A DNA stretch of 64,000 nucleotides from Cycas panzhihuaensis (lineage: Eukaryota; Cycadophyta). Shown here in pieces: positions 43,746 to 54,990 of this stretch. Positions within the stretch are counted from its first letter, which is position 1; each line of letters begins with the position of its first letter. The notes under the pieces were generated by a model. That model searched no databases and was not told where the DNA came from. It saw only the letters and a list, made by a program, of their open reading frames with translations. A program made the translations under genes and the position numbers. The stretch is from assembly GCA_023213395.1 (NCBI GenBank), contig CM041465.1:207955741-208019740 (forward strand). The letters run 5' to 3'.

Positions 43746-46016
43746 TGTAGCGAGTCCTTTACCCAATTGGACAGAAAATAGAGCAGAGTAGGGCGAATTC
43801 ACAGAAACAGAACAATAATAGAGAAAAAGTCCACAAATATTAAAACCAAATAGACCGAATTCACAAACGGCAAACACCTTTTGATCCCAAATTATATCTC
43901 CAATTATAGGTTAAATACAAAAATATGATACCAAAATGTACAAAATATAAGTAGAGTTCCAACAAGGTACATGTACAGCCTGCAACAATCACCAAAACCT
44001 TCGAGGTGGGGATCCTCCCAAAAGTTGCAGCCCTAAGGCCGAAAATCTGCACTTGCCTTAAGGCCAAAAATGAGGAGGAAAACGCTTCACAAATGGATAA
44101 TTTTGAATGATCTCAAAGTCCCTATATATAGGCGCACAAACTGGGACAAAATGAAGTCGGCCAGAGCAAGGAGGAGTGTGCCCAACATCATCATGAGAAG
44201 TCGGCCACAACTTCTTTAAAATCTGGCATGCTGACTTTAAATGGTCATAACTTTTGATAGGGATGTCGGAATTGACTTTTGTCTGAACCATTGGAATCGT
44301 CACTCAGAGACCTTTCATTTGAATGCTCATATGCCATACCTTTGACCATATTTTGGAGTGCTATAGCATGCCTCCATTCTCCTACAAGTCACCATAAACA
44401 CCTAGAGAGTATAGTGCAATAAAAGCACTAAGGCCAACCCTCATATGCAGTTCTCTACATCATTGTCTTCTCATTAAGGTTCACGTCTTCATCAAGCCAA
44501 TAATAGAAAACAGAGAACATACATGTTTTACAAAATCATCATATAACCATAAATACTCATATGTATGTGTTCTCAAAGCTCAAGCAAACAAACAGTTGTC
44601 TACAACGATCAGTATTTTCAACAATGAATATGAAAGAGTCAATAGAAAACCATATTTCTATTATTTAGAACAAAGAAAATCATTTAATCAAATATTAACC
44701 CTACAAACTAGGGTTTTACTGTGGAGAACGCACACAATAGGGATAGATTTATGTAGCTATACAATGGTATCAAGCTTAGTCATAAAACAACAGTAACTGC
44801 TGTTATAAAATTCTAACCACTTACATTTTCATATCTAGCCATTGTCATGCATAATAATCTTAACCATATGCATACTAAAAGTATGTGCACAATGCTTTCA
44901 ACCATTAATGAACTCATTATTTGTGGAAACTAAGGTAATAAAATCAACCACTACAATTCAACCATAATGCACATTTCATTTGTCATAAATATGGCTTCCT
45001 TTATACTCACCATCATATACAATTTCAAAGATTTAAAGGACAGGGATGGGCACTTTATTTGTGCCATAATATTCTACAATTATCTCGTATTTCTCCTATT
45101 ATTTTTCTAGCCATTCTTATGGCTTGTTGTTCTAAGCTACTTTTTTGCAAAATCCTAGGTTTAAAATCCATTCATTAGTATTTGGCCATACAAATGTATA
45201 CCCAATTATATGACCTACTTAAAGGCCAATCATAATCTATAGTTGTAGTCATACAATAATTGATAAGCATTCATTTTCAATTTCATAGCCATATAATTGT
45301 CATAATGACATACATATAGCCTTGTCTATTGGTTGCCTAAAATGCTATATATAGCCATATAGTCCTTGCAAATAGGCATACATCCTACCATATATGCAAC
45401 CATACAGTCAGCTTCATGATTGTACAACCAGTATGGTATTCAAAAAACTAAAATAAATAAATCATATAACAATAGGAGAATTTCTAAGTTTCCTTTCCAT
45501 GAATAATTTCAGAGAATAAAAGTAAATAGCTTATGGGGGTAGAGTTATGGAGGTACTTACCTCTCTTGGCCATTTAACTAAAACTCGCTCGTTACTTAGT
45601 GTGCTTGGTTGCTCATGTTCCAAAAACTTTCATCACTTCACAGGCTCATGGCTTCACGGCACTCATGGTTTCATGGCTCTCTCAACACTAATGGCCTCGT
45701 GGCTTCTTCATGCTCCCCCTTAACTGTTGCCTCCTTATGATCTTCTCATCACCTATGGATCAAGAAGGATGAAACCTTTCTTCTAATTTAATGTATGCTT
45801 ATATAGTAAGATAATCCACCCCTCATAAACAATGCATAGGAAGCTTTTGCCTTTATATTTGTGCACTATATCCATATCCCACCTACTGTGAGATAATTCA
45901 CATCTCAAGAAAAGTATATGAGAAAATTCCTTCTTAGTAACTATGCAGACCTTTGCAACATATCCTTGAGGCTTTTAAACTTATAAAATATACTTTTTCA
46001 TTCATTTTAATAGTTC
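43746..46016. other. Gyp2 5' LTR (outer edge unknown) and unassigned spacer
   Basis: The LTR starts TGTAGCGAGTCCTTTACCC; its partner is not in the window, so its end cannot be fixed. CTATATATAGG at 44112-44122 could be a TATA region. Bases 44243-44312 resemble 59104-59173 in Ltr9. From about 44800 to 46016 I see only AT-rich sequence with many ATGG/CATA words and a repetitive stretch of TCATGGCTTCACGG-like words near 45640-45710. No gene is recognised. Confidence 0.5.
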
Positions 46017-46021
46017 ATTTC

Positions 46022-46231
46022 TGTTAGAGAAATAATGTTCTATCTTTCGTATTCTAAAGTTTTCTAAGGTAAAGTTGACGATTATGTGTCCAACCTCTTT
46101 AATGTATTATTGACACTTGGCCAACACGCATTGGCCTCTTTATGTACACATGATGTATTTATATGAGAGTTTCTCTCTCCTGATTAATACATTGAATCAT
46201 TGTCTTCTCAAATTCATTGAGCATTCTGACA
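46022..46231 (+). repeat. Cop7 5' LTR
   Basis: 210 bp with a TATTTATATGAG segment near 46148 as a plausible TATA region. It ends CATTCTGACA. Confidence 0.93.
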
Positions 46232-46243
46232 TGGTATCAGAGC
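46232..46243 (+). promoter_or_regulatory. Cop7 primer-binding site
   Basis: TGGTATCAGAGC, perfect, directly adjacent to the LTR. Confidence 0.95.
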
Positions 46244-46942
46244 AAGTTTGCAAATCTAAGCCTCTCTAAAATTTAATCTTGGTGGGAGAAAATTTGAGAG
46301 ACTTGATTAGAAGAAAGTGTCTTTGGTTTAATTAAGGAGAAAAGGACACAATACGGTCACATTTACAGTAGTATGATACAATACAGAATCGCTCAAAACT
46401 ATACAAATGTGATTTTTCAAAGTACTCAAAATCAGATGAAATTTGGTGGGTAGGCTCGTCTTGGCAAGGAAATCAATCTATTTCAAAGGCTCGAACTTGA
46501 ATTATTGACAGTTAAGCAAGAAAATGTAATTTTATAGTGGGCACCCATTCAAAGCTTCATTCACAGATTTCTTTCAAATCTCTCAATTTTTTTCAAGTAA
46601 AATTGGACTCAAAATCTTCTTTCCTTCAAGATCTTTCATTTGGCTGTAAGTTTGCGGGATTTCACTTTGTATTTGAAAAGATACAAGCATTTTTATGTCA
46701 AAAAACCCTACATGACCGTACCTTTTCAGGGCTTTTTCTAAAGAATCTAGAAGGAATTCTTTAAAAAATTTTGCAAATCCTAAGAGTGCAGAACATCAGT
46801 TTTAATTTGAACCCATTTTCTTTTCATTTTGTATAGTTGTACTTTTTGTGCAAATTTGTATAGTTGTATGGCCATATGGACAAAACATAGTGTGCCAACT
46901 TTTTCTTCAGTTTGCCCTCCAAATATTGAACATTCACTCAAA
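46244..46942 (+). other. Cop7 leader
   Basis: No coding sequence. It includes GAAATTTGGTGGGTAGG, similar to words in the Cop2 and Cop8 leaders, and degenerate ATACGG/GTATGA words where Cop2 has GTACGG. Confidence 0.65.
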
Positions 46943-47005
46943 ATGGCCTCAACTTTTTGCCTTGGAGAAGCTAATAAACTCATGGGACAATATTATAGCA
47001 TATGG
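46943..47005 (+). pseudogene. Cop7 gag, first 21 codons
   Basis: The ATG at 46943 begins MASTFCLGEANKLMGQYYSI, the gag start, and reaches the TATGG target site of Cop8. It continues at 52763. Confidence 0.8.
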
Positions 47006-47235
47006 TGTTAACTTAATGCAGAGAAACTAGAGTCAGAAGAGAATTGTGAGAACAGACTTGTATTCCTTTGGAGAAGTGGTCTCCTTAAATATACATCAAT
47101 TCTTTCAACCATTGTATCCTGATTTGTAACTGACTTCTCCTAGAGTGACACGTCACTTTATTAAGTGTGAGTCACATATCAAGGGTTTGTCACATTACAC
47201 TTTACAATACCTAGATAAAACATTATATCCTAACA
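47006..47235 (-). repeat. Cop8 3' LTR
   Basis: 230 bp. On the element side it is followed by CCCTCTCTTAATG (47236-47248), the complement of the family purine tract. Confidence 0.95.
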
Positions 47236-47242
47236 CCCTCTC

Positions 47243-48665
47243 TTAATGTTTTATCTCCTTCAGTCCTATTTTATCTCTTAGAATCTGAAACTTTTCTTTT
47301 CCAAGGGGTATTGCTAGCAAATCTGCAATTTGTTCTGCAGTAGGACAATATTCCAATTCAATTTTTTACTGTGAACCTTTTCCCTTATAAAGTGATGGTG
47401 CACTTCTATATGCTTGGTTCTAGCGTGAAGAATTGGATTCTTGGCTAAATTAATAGCACTCTGATTATCACAATGCAGGACTATTGCTTGGTTTTGTCGT
47501 TGGTTCAATTCAACCAGAAGTTGTCTTAACTAGACTGCTTCACATGCTGCAGTTACAACTGCCTTGTATTCAACTTCAATTGATGAGAGTGCAACTGTGG
47601 GTTGTTTTTTGCTACACTAGGAAACTGCAGCAGAACCGAAGAATTTCCTTTGTTCCTTGTCTCCTGCCCAATCTGAGTCACAACATTCTGTCAATTTAAC
47701 TAATCCTTCTTGGGGATAGATCAATTTTAGATCTATTGTTCTTTGTAGATATCTCAATATTCTTCTAGTTGCTTCCAATGTCTTACTTTGGGTTCCTACA
47801 TGTACCTAGAGACCAACCCTACTGAGTATGATATATTTGGCCTGGCAGTTGTAAGATATATCAAACTTCCAATCAATTATATCTACAAAGTGGTGTCTAT
47901 AGACTATTCTCCTTCATCTACAACCATGTTGCAATTCACTTCCATGGGTGTTGCACAAGGATTACAATCCATCATCCTAAATTTGATCAACAGATCTTTT
48001 ATGTATTTACTTTGAGACAAGGTAATGCGATTCTGCTTTTGATTTACTTCCAGTCCCAGATAATAGTTAAGAAGGCCTAAAGCTGTCATTTCAAATTTAC
48101 TTTTGAGTTGTTTCTTTATGGCTATGATTGATTCTTCATCATTTCCTGTGAGAATCATGTCATCTACATAGACAACAATTATTGTAATCAATCCATTCTT
48201 CTTTCTTGTGTATAGATTGGAATCTAAGCTACATCGTTGAAACCCATTTTGACACAGATGTTGACCCAATTTAGCATACCAGTCACAGGGAGCTTGTTTT
48301 AGCCCATATAGGGCTTTCTTTAATTTGCACACTAAATGTTCTTGTCCCTCCTTGATGTATCCTTCATGCTATGCCATGTAAACCTCTTCTTCCAATTCTC
48401 CATTCAAGAAAGCACTTTTTACATCTAACTAAAAACTTTGCCAGTTATCTAACTTGGCTACAGGGGAAAAAGTCTCTTCAAAATCAACTCCTTTTGTTTC
48501 GATATATCCCTTTGCAACAAGTTGAGCCTTGTGTTTTTCCACTTTTCCACTAGCTCCTCCTTTAAGTTTGTAAACCCATTTACAATTCACCACTAGTTTG
48601 TTGGGAGGAAGTTCTACTAATTCCCATGTTTGATTTTTGACAATCAAGTCCATTTCGGAATCCAT
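47243..48665 (-). pseudogene. Cop8 reverse transcriptase and RNase H
   Basis: RT starts at 48665 ([20 protein letters not shown]) with KAQLVAKGYIETKGVDFEET; a frame break at 48430 is followed by LKKALYGLKQAPCDWYAKLG, IVVYVDDMILTGND and NYYLGLEVNQ to 47904. RNase H is in pieces: a damaged first half near 47540-47700 with stops, then IVLHCDNQSAINLAKNPILH and HARTKHIEVHHHFIRE (47314-47508). The C-terminus LGKEKFQILRDKIGL ends in a TAA at 47245-47243. Confidence 0.9.
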
Positions 48666-50205
48666 GGCTACTTTCCATTTTGGCTGACCTTGGGCTTCTT
48701 GGAAAGATTATGGTTCAACTCAGTTGAGTAGGGCCTTGGGCTTCTAACTTCTTGTTTTGTATTCAAGCATATTTCCTCCTCCTCCTTCAATAGTTTTGAT
48801 GAACCATTGGGCAATTTCTTTTCTTTCTTTGATTCTTCTCTGGTCTTTGATTGCTCTATAGATGAAATTCCTTCCTCTGTTGAGCTTTCTCCTTTGGCTG
48901 ACTCTGTATGAGTTGAAGAGGATTCTGTGAGGGGAATCTCTTCTGTGGTGATATATGTGTTTCATTTGTGAAGACTTCGTGACTTAAATCCTTTGCTCCT
49001 CCTTCAATTACTTTCATTTGAGACTGAACACCTAAATTATCTTTTTCATTAAATACAACATCTCTACTTACATAAATTTTATTTGTTTTTGGATCAATGC
49101 ATTTGTAAGCTTTTAAGTTTTGATCTCCTCTTATCCAATATGTGAACGAAGGCCTGGCGACCAAATATCTTAAGAGAACTGACATTGGGTTTCTTATATG
49201 TCCAAGCTTCCTCAGGTGTGATGTTCTCCAATGCTTTTGTTGGGCTTCTGTTTATTAGATACCAAGCAATACTAATAGCCTCTACCCAATACGATTTTGG
49301 AATTTGCTTTTCGTGGACCATGCTGCGAGCCATTTCCATTAAGAATTTTGTTCTTCCTTTCAACAACTCCATTGAACTGAGGAGTATAGGGAGTTGTAAC
49401 TTGTCTACATATCCCATTTATCTTGCAGTAGTTTAGAAAGTCCTTTGAAATGTATTCACCATCTTCGTCTGATTTAATGCATTTTATTTTTGCTTCGGAT
49501 TCCAATTCTACCTCTGCTTTGAATTCCTTAAAAACTTCAAAAACTTCTGATTTGTTATGGAAAAAATACACCCATTACCTTTCGAGTGAAGTCATCAATA
49601 AAGGTTAGCAAGTATCTACAACCATTTATTGAAAGGGGTGTGAGTGGTCCACAGAGATCTGTATGAATTAATTCCAACTTGGTTGGTGCCCTCCATTTGC
49701 TCTCTTTGAATGGTAGTAGATGTTGTTTACCAAATTGACAACCCTTGCAGACAAAATTATTATAGGAGATCTGAGGTAGTCCATTCACTATACCAGATTT
49801 TCCCATTAGTTTTAATGTTTCTATTGGAAGATGTCCATACTTCAAATGTGACACTTTATTATCAATATTTGCAGCAGTACAAGCTTTTGGACCCAGATTG
49901 GGTATTACAGGATCTGATATCAGTTTATACAGATCATTACATCTTATACCTTCAGCTATTGCTTCCCCATTATTTTTCATATCTAGTACATGACAATAGC
50001 CTTCTTCATCAAATACAATTCCTAGTCCCTTTTTGCTAAGTTGTGAAATAGACAGAAGATTCATTTTTAATCCAGGGACCAACAATACATTTCCAATTTT
50101 CTTCACATTTCCTTGTAGGTTAACAGCAATGGTACCTACCCCTCTTATGCCAAGTGGGTATTTGTCCCCCAACTCAACTGATTTATCTATATTGTAATGT
50201 TTCAA
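48666..50205 (-). pseudogene. Cop8 integrase and linker
   Basis: The frame at 49555-50205 covers the protease tail, pre-integrase (SHLKYGHLPIETLKL, CKGCQFGKQH) and LIHTDLCGPL of the core. After a frame break, 49272-49571 has IKSDEDGEYISKDFLNY and NGVVERKNK, so Asp, Asp and Glu are all present. The C-terminal region includes ALENITPEEAWTYKKPNVSS and SRDVVFNEKDN. The linker (48744-49000) is Lys/Glu/Ser-rich with frame changes. Confidence 0.88.
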
Positions 50206-51244
50206 AGTTTCAAACTAGTCTTCATGATTGGTCATATGTCACAGAGCCCCTGAATCGATGTACCATGTCTCCTTCCTTCAATCCTACTGACAATGCGGCA
50301 ACAAATGTTGTTTCCTCTTCTTCCTCCTCAGTTTGTTCTTTGTTGTAGCTGCCAATTGGATGTTTCCCTCTCTGAATATCTGCTCTTCTTTGTGGACACT
50401 GATAAGAATAGTATCTTGATTGCCCACAATGGTAACACACGTCAAATGCTCTACAGGCACTCGAGAAATGTCTAGGTCTACCACAACTAAAACAGATTCT
50501 GGAGTCTCCACCTCGTCCACGTCCTCTATTGTCCTAATAACAGCCACAAATAGAGCTTGTAGTGTTTGGAGTGCGTCCTCTTGCTCGTGTTTGGCCACGT
50601 CCCCGAGATCCCAAGTTCAACCTAGATGCAAAGGCATCCTCCAATTCCGATGAATCTTCATAGCGCCTGTTTCTTTGTTGCTGTCTTAACAGTAGCCCAG
50701 TCAGTTCATCAAGGGACATAGTATTAATTTGACTGTTGTTCATTATGGTATTGATGGTTACATCAAAGGATTTTGGTAGCTTACTGGCTACCATTTGAAC
50801 CAATTCTTGCTCCGAAACAACATCTCCTGCACTTAAGAGGCTATTCCTAAGTGAAGTAACTTTCTGTATGAATTCAGTTACTGCTTCATTTTCTTTCATG
50901 TGAAGCTTGTACAAATCTTCCTTGAGGGCAAATATCCTTGCTTTGTTCTTTTGGCCGAAGAGATTTTCAAATCATTTCTAGATAGTTGAGGTAGAACTCG
51001 ATCTTTCCACATACACCAAAAAGGGATCTAAAACAGACAACTTCAAAATAACTACTCCTATGTTATCTCTTTCCATCCAATTGGGCAAAGATGTACTGGC
51101 ATCGACTAGCTTGGTTTCAGTGCCATTGGCAATATTCCAAGCATTTTTTGCCCTTAGAAGTGTTTTGATCTTTATTTTCCAAATGTGATAATTGGTATTT
51201 GTAAGTTTATCTTGATCAAAGAAACTAAAGATGGGGGACGCCAT
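50206..51244 (-). pseudogene. Cop8 gag and protease active site
   Basis: I place the gag ATG at 51244 (MASPIFSFFDQDKLTNTNYH); the open frame extends 9 bases further without ATG. A stop near 50978 divides it from MYKLHMKENEAVTEFIQKVT, then SKLPKSFDVTINTIMNNSQI. The knuckle region encodes CYHCGQSRYYSYQC (His replaced by Tyr, Gly by Arg). The protease motif reads TWYIDSGAL followed by a stop, then HMTNHED: the DSGA core is intact, but two stops surround it. Confidence 0.85.
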
Positions 51245-52510
51245 TAATGACAATAAAAAACTGCATGAATAGGGTTGACCGTACGGTTGTACGAATTTTC
51301 GTACAAAACCCTAACTGTATGAAATGAAACAAATTATACCTCAAAAGAGAGATCTTATTATTTTGATTCCAGATCTGAAATTACTTTTTGAAGACAGTCA
51401 TTCAGTTTGTAAAAAATCAACCCGAAAATAGAGGAAGTGTGGCTAGGGTTTTGATGAAAATTGCTTCAAAGAACCAAAATACTTCTCACAAAAGTTCGAA
51501 ATTGGTCTCAAACCTTCCAAAATCTGAAAACACAAGATTTAGAATAGGCTTTACCATATTAAATTCAAAATTTCTAGTGATTTTTGCAATGGTCTTCTCC
51601 AAACCCACTGGACTGTATTGAAATATCCTCAAAATGGCCTTTGATGGAGTCAGGCCAGTTGAGAGAAGTGACACCCTTGTCGAGATCTACCTCTCCACCA
51701 AATTTCGTTGAATTATGAGAACTTTGAAAATTTTAGTCTGTACGATTTCCGTACAGGCCACTAGAATCAATAAACTATGAATTATCATCACGTTGAGACG
51801 ATAAGGCTATATAAAATAGGTTATTAGAGTTGCCTTGAGAGTTAGCTATATTGCCTCCTTATTGGGAATTCCTATTGAACCTTTAGTTTCTTAGTTGGTT
51901 TCTTTATTGTGGCTTGTTGAATTGCCCCTATTTTGATTGCTACCTTGGTTCCTATTTTGTTGGAAATTCTTTAAGTTCCAACCCACATTAATCCCCAGCT
52001 ACGGCCGAGTCCTCCACCCCTAACCTGCATACAAAAAATTATCCCTACGACATCTGGAGAATCATACATCTAGAATTAAATCCCAGACACCAACAGAGCA
52101 TATCCTTCGGACAGAGATCCCCTTCCGAAAAGTATAGACCCCACGTGATGCCGGCAACTGATTGGGATGGACAAAAGATTGTACTGCGGTACTCTCTATT
52201 TTAGTGATCATTTTGTGCTTTTATGTTCTTGTGAGATTCTCTATTAATTTGTTTGCCGTATTGGATAGAACGAGATGGTTTCAATTGTTATTTTTCTGCT
52301 ATCTCAAGGAGCACTTGTGAGAAGATACGTCACATCCACAGGGTGCTTATCTTACTTACAAGAGACCCTAAGTAAGTGTACACAGTGAATTTGCTAAGAA
52401 AATTTCCTTTCAAACGTTTTTCAATCTTATTTCTTCTTCTTGAAGACTCTGAGTTCTTGAAATGGACACCAGATAATTAAATCCCCTCTCTCTAGATGAG
52501 CAGTCATACC
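51245..52510 (-). other. Cop8 leader
   Basis: The palindrome CCGTACGG lies at 51279-51286 near gag and CCGTAC at 51749. A minus-strand stretch at about 51900-52000 can be read as GWNLKNFQQNRNQGSNQNRG, an Asn/Gln-rich gag-like linker, followed by stops; it may be a scrap of another element. Nothing else is recognised. Confidence 0.6.
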
Positions 52511-52511
52511 T

Positions 52512-52523
52512 GCTCTGATACCA
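52512..52523 (-). promoter_or_regulatory. Cop8 primer-binding site
   Basis: GCTCTGATACCA on the plus strand, the perfect complement of the initiator-Met PBS, adjoining the LTR. Confidence 0.95.
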
Positions 52524-52757
52524 TGTTAACTTAATGCTGAGAAACTTAAGAGTCAGAAGAGAATTGTGAAAACAGGCATGTATTCCTTTGGAGAAGTGAT
52601 CGTCTTAAATATACATCAATTCGTGTAACCATTGTATCTTGATTTGTAACTGACTTCTCCTAGAGTGACACATGTCACTTTATTAAGTGAGAGTTACGTA
52701 TCAAGGGTTTGTCACATTACCCTTTACAATAACTAGATAAAACATTATATCCTAACA
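52524..52757 (-). repeat. Cop8 5' LTR
   Basis: 234 bp, matching 47006-47235, followed by TATGG. Confidence 0.95.
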
Positions 52758-52762
52758 TATGG

Positions 52763-53700
52763 AACCTTAAAATGCAAGGTCTTTTAATAGTGAAAAATGC
52801 ATGGGACATAGGCAAGAAGACCAAACCCACAGATACAATGGATATAATTAGTTGGGAAGAGAGGGATAGAATGGCTCTGATTGCAATTATATTGTCTGTA
52901 GGAGATTCCTTAATAAGCCACATAGGTTCTATCTCCACCTCTTCAGAAGCTTGAAAAATTATAGCCTCATTATATAGCCAAAAGAATGACGCACAAATTA
53001 TATCTCTCAAAGAACAATTGTACAGGTTCAATCTCAAAGAAGGAGAAAGAGTGTCAAATTTTTTAATTAAGATAGTAGAGATCATGAACGATTTAATTTC
53101 TATAGATAAAACTCTAATTGACTTTGAATTTGTTCGTCTAACTATCAATAAATTACCAAAATCATTTGACACTATGGTAAATACACTTACCATAGGTGGG
53201 CACGCAACAAATATGCCCTTTGACACCATGATAGAGCACATGCTATAACAGGAACAAAGGAACAAAAAATATAAGGAAGAAATAGACATCGAGAAAGCAT
53301 TTGTCTCAAAATTGAGTCTGGAAAGTAGGGCATGATCCAGAAATATGATGAGAGGACAAAACAAAGTTACCAATGAATGGCCTACATTTCCAACCAGATC
53401 ATCCTAGTCTCTAGAAGGATGAGGGAGAGCTCCATGGAGATCAGAAAGAAGAGGTAAATCTATACTTAGAGAATCTAGAGAATGTTTTCATTGTGGAAGG
53501 TATGGGCACCTAGCTAGTGATTGTAGAATGTGAAATTTACCAAATTGTTATTATTGTGGAAGAACAAGATACTCTTCAAATTGTTGTCCGCAAAATCAAG
53601 CTGGCATTCAGAAAGGGAAAAGAGTAGAAGGAAAGTACAACTATGAATAAGTAGAAGAAGAAGAGGAAGAAACTGCCTCTATCACAGCTTTATCCATGTG
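52763..53700 (+). pseudogene. Cop7 gag, main part
   Basis: After Cop8 the frame gives LKMQGLLIVKNAWDIGKKTK and WEERDRMALIAIILSVGDSL, a stop at about 52954, then LKEGERVSNFLIKIVEIMND and NKLPKSFDTMVNTLTIGG. Two zinc knuckles follow at about 53490-53590: CFHCGRYGHLASDC, intact, and CYYCGRTRYSSNCC, in which the His is lost. An acidic run of glutamates leads into protease. Confidence 0.83.
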
Positions 53701-54990
53701 CACCAACAAAAATGAAGACTGATACATAGACTCAAGAGCATCAAATCATATGACTAGGAGAGAATAATGGTTTGAAAGATTGAGGCCATATTTCATCAAC
53801 AAGACAGTGGAACTTGGTAATAACTTTCCTCTACAAATTAAAGGGAAATGTATTATTGCTATCTCAATTGATGGTAAAATCAAAAAGGTTGAAGAAGTTC
53901 TTTATGTACCTGGCCTAAAAAGAAATCTCTTATCTGCATCCTAGTTAAGAAAAAAGGGACTCTAGAGTCATTTTTAACAAAGATGGAAGCTGTCATATTC
54001 ATGACATAAAAAATAATGGAATTGTAATTCCAGAAGGAGTAGAAATCGATAATCTCTATAAATTGATTTCAACTGCTGCTCTACCTATTCATTCTATAGA
54101 GTCTCTTGCTATTAACAACACCATTAATGAAATTTGACATTCTAAGTATGGACACATTGCAAATAGATGATTGGAATTAGTAAAGAATTTTAATATGGTG
54201 GATGGTTTGCCTAAAATGTCTTTTGAATCCTTTGTGTGCAAAAGTTGTATGATGGGCAAGTAACATCAAGTTCCTTTCCAACAAAGCAAATGGAAAACAC
54301 ATAAAAAATAAGAATTAATTAGTACTAATTTATGTGGGCCAGTAACACTAAATTAAATAAATGGAGTCAAGTATTTCCTTACTTTCATTGATGATTTCTC
54401 CAGAAAAACTTGGGTCTATTTTCTTTTCAATAAGTGAGAAGTCTTAGATTACTTCAATGAGTTCAAAGCACAAGTTGAGTTGGAGAGTGACTGCAAGATC
54501 AAAATTTTCTGGTATGATAAAGGAGGAGAATACAATTCAGATAAGTTCTGTCATTTTTACAAAACAAATGGGATACAGAAACAGACAACTACTCTATATA
54601 CACCACAATCAAATGGAGTAGTTGAACTTATGGATGGAACAAAAATAGAGATGGTGTGAAGCATGATAAGCAAAAAGGCATTAACAAAGACATATTAGGC
54701 AGAAGCAGTCAACACAGCAGTGTAACTCATCAATAGAACCCCTCCACAAGCTGTGCATAAGATGACTCCTGAAGAGGCATGGATCGACAGAAGGCCAAAT
54801 GTAAGTCATTCTAAAATCTTTGGTAGTAAATCTTATGTTCACATTCCTAACAAGAAAAGAACTAAGCTAGATGACAAAAGCATATAATGCATAATGATTA
54901 GATATAATAACAAATCTAAAGCATACATATGCATAGATCCAAAAACAAACAGGATCTATGTTAGAAGAGATGTAACTTTTGATGAAAAAG
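53701..54990 (+). pseudogene. Cop7 protease and integrase
   Basis: The protease motif reads YIDSRASNHMT (Gly replaced by Arg) after a stop. Pre-integrase has a recognisable CKSCMMGK. The integrase core begins LISTNLCGPV, where Asp is Asn, then YDKGGEYNSDKF and SNGVVELMDG. More than ten stops or frame breaks occur. The C-terminal part can be followed to KTNRIYVRRDVTFDE near 54980. Confidence 0.82.

Larger units (their letters stand above)
42222..43746 (-). mobile_element. Gyp2: Ty3/gypsy element 5' part, minus strand, truncated by Cop6
   Basis: From right to left: 5' LTR (starting 43746), PBS, gag, zinc knuckle and protease, ending abruptly at 42222. RT, RNase H and integrase are missing. Its orientation matches the chromovirus chromodomain scrap at 26970-27456, so both could be the ends of one element disrupted by Cop5 and Cop6; this is an inference. 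Confidence 0.8.
47006..52757 (-). mobile_element. Cop8: complete Ty1/copia element inserted in Cop7 gag
   Basis: LTRs at 47006-47235 and 52524-52757 both start TGTTAACTTAATGC and end ATATCCTAACA. TATGG flanks both ends exactly (47001-47005, 52758-52762). From right to left are PBS, leader, gag, protease, integrase, RT, RNase H and purine tract. By eye the LTRs differ at around 17 sites over 232 bp. Its integrase keeps all three catalytic acids and RT keeps YVDD, but frameshifts and stops are present. Confidence 0.95.

Noticed and set aside
44000-46000. Possible host gene between Gyp2 and Cop7
   Set aside because: No ORF above about 80 codons and no splice-like arrangement with protein similarity was found.
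51900-52000. Athila-like gag linker inside the Cop8 leader
   Set aside because: The Asn/Gln-rich reading is suggestive, but it is short, flanked by stops and compositionally biased; not enough for a feature.
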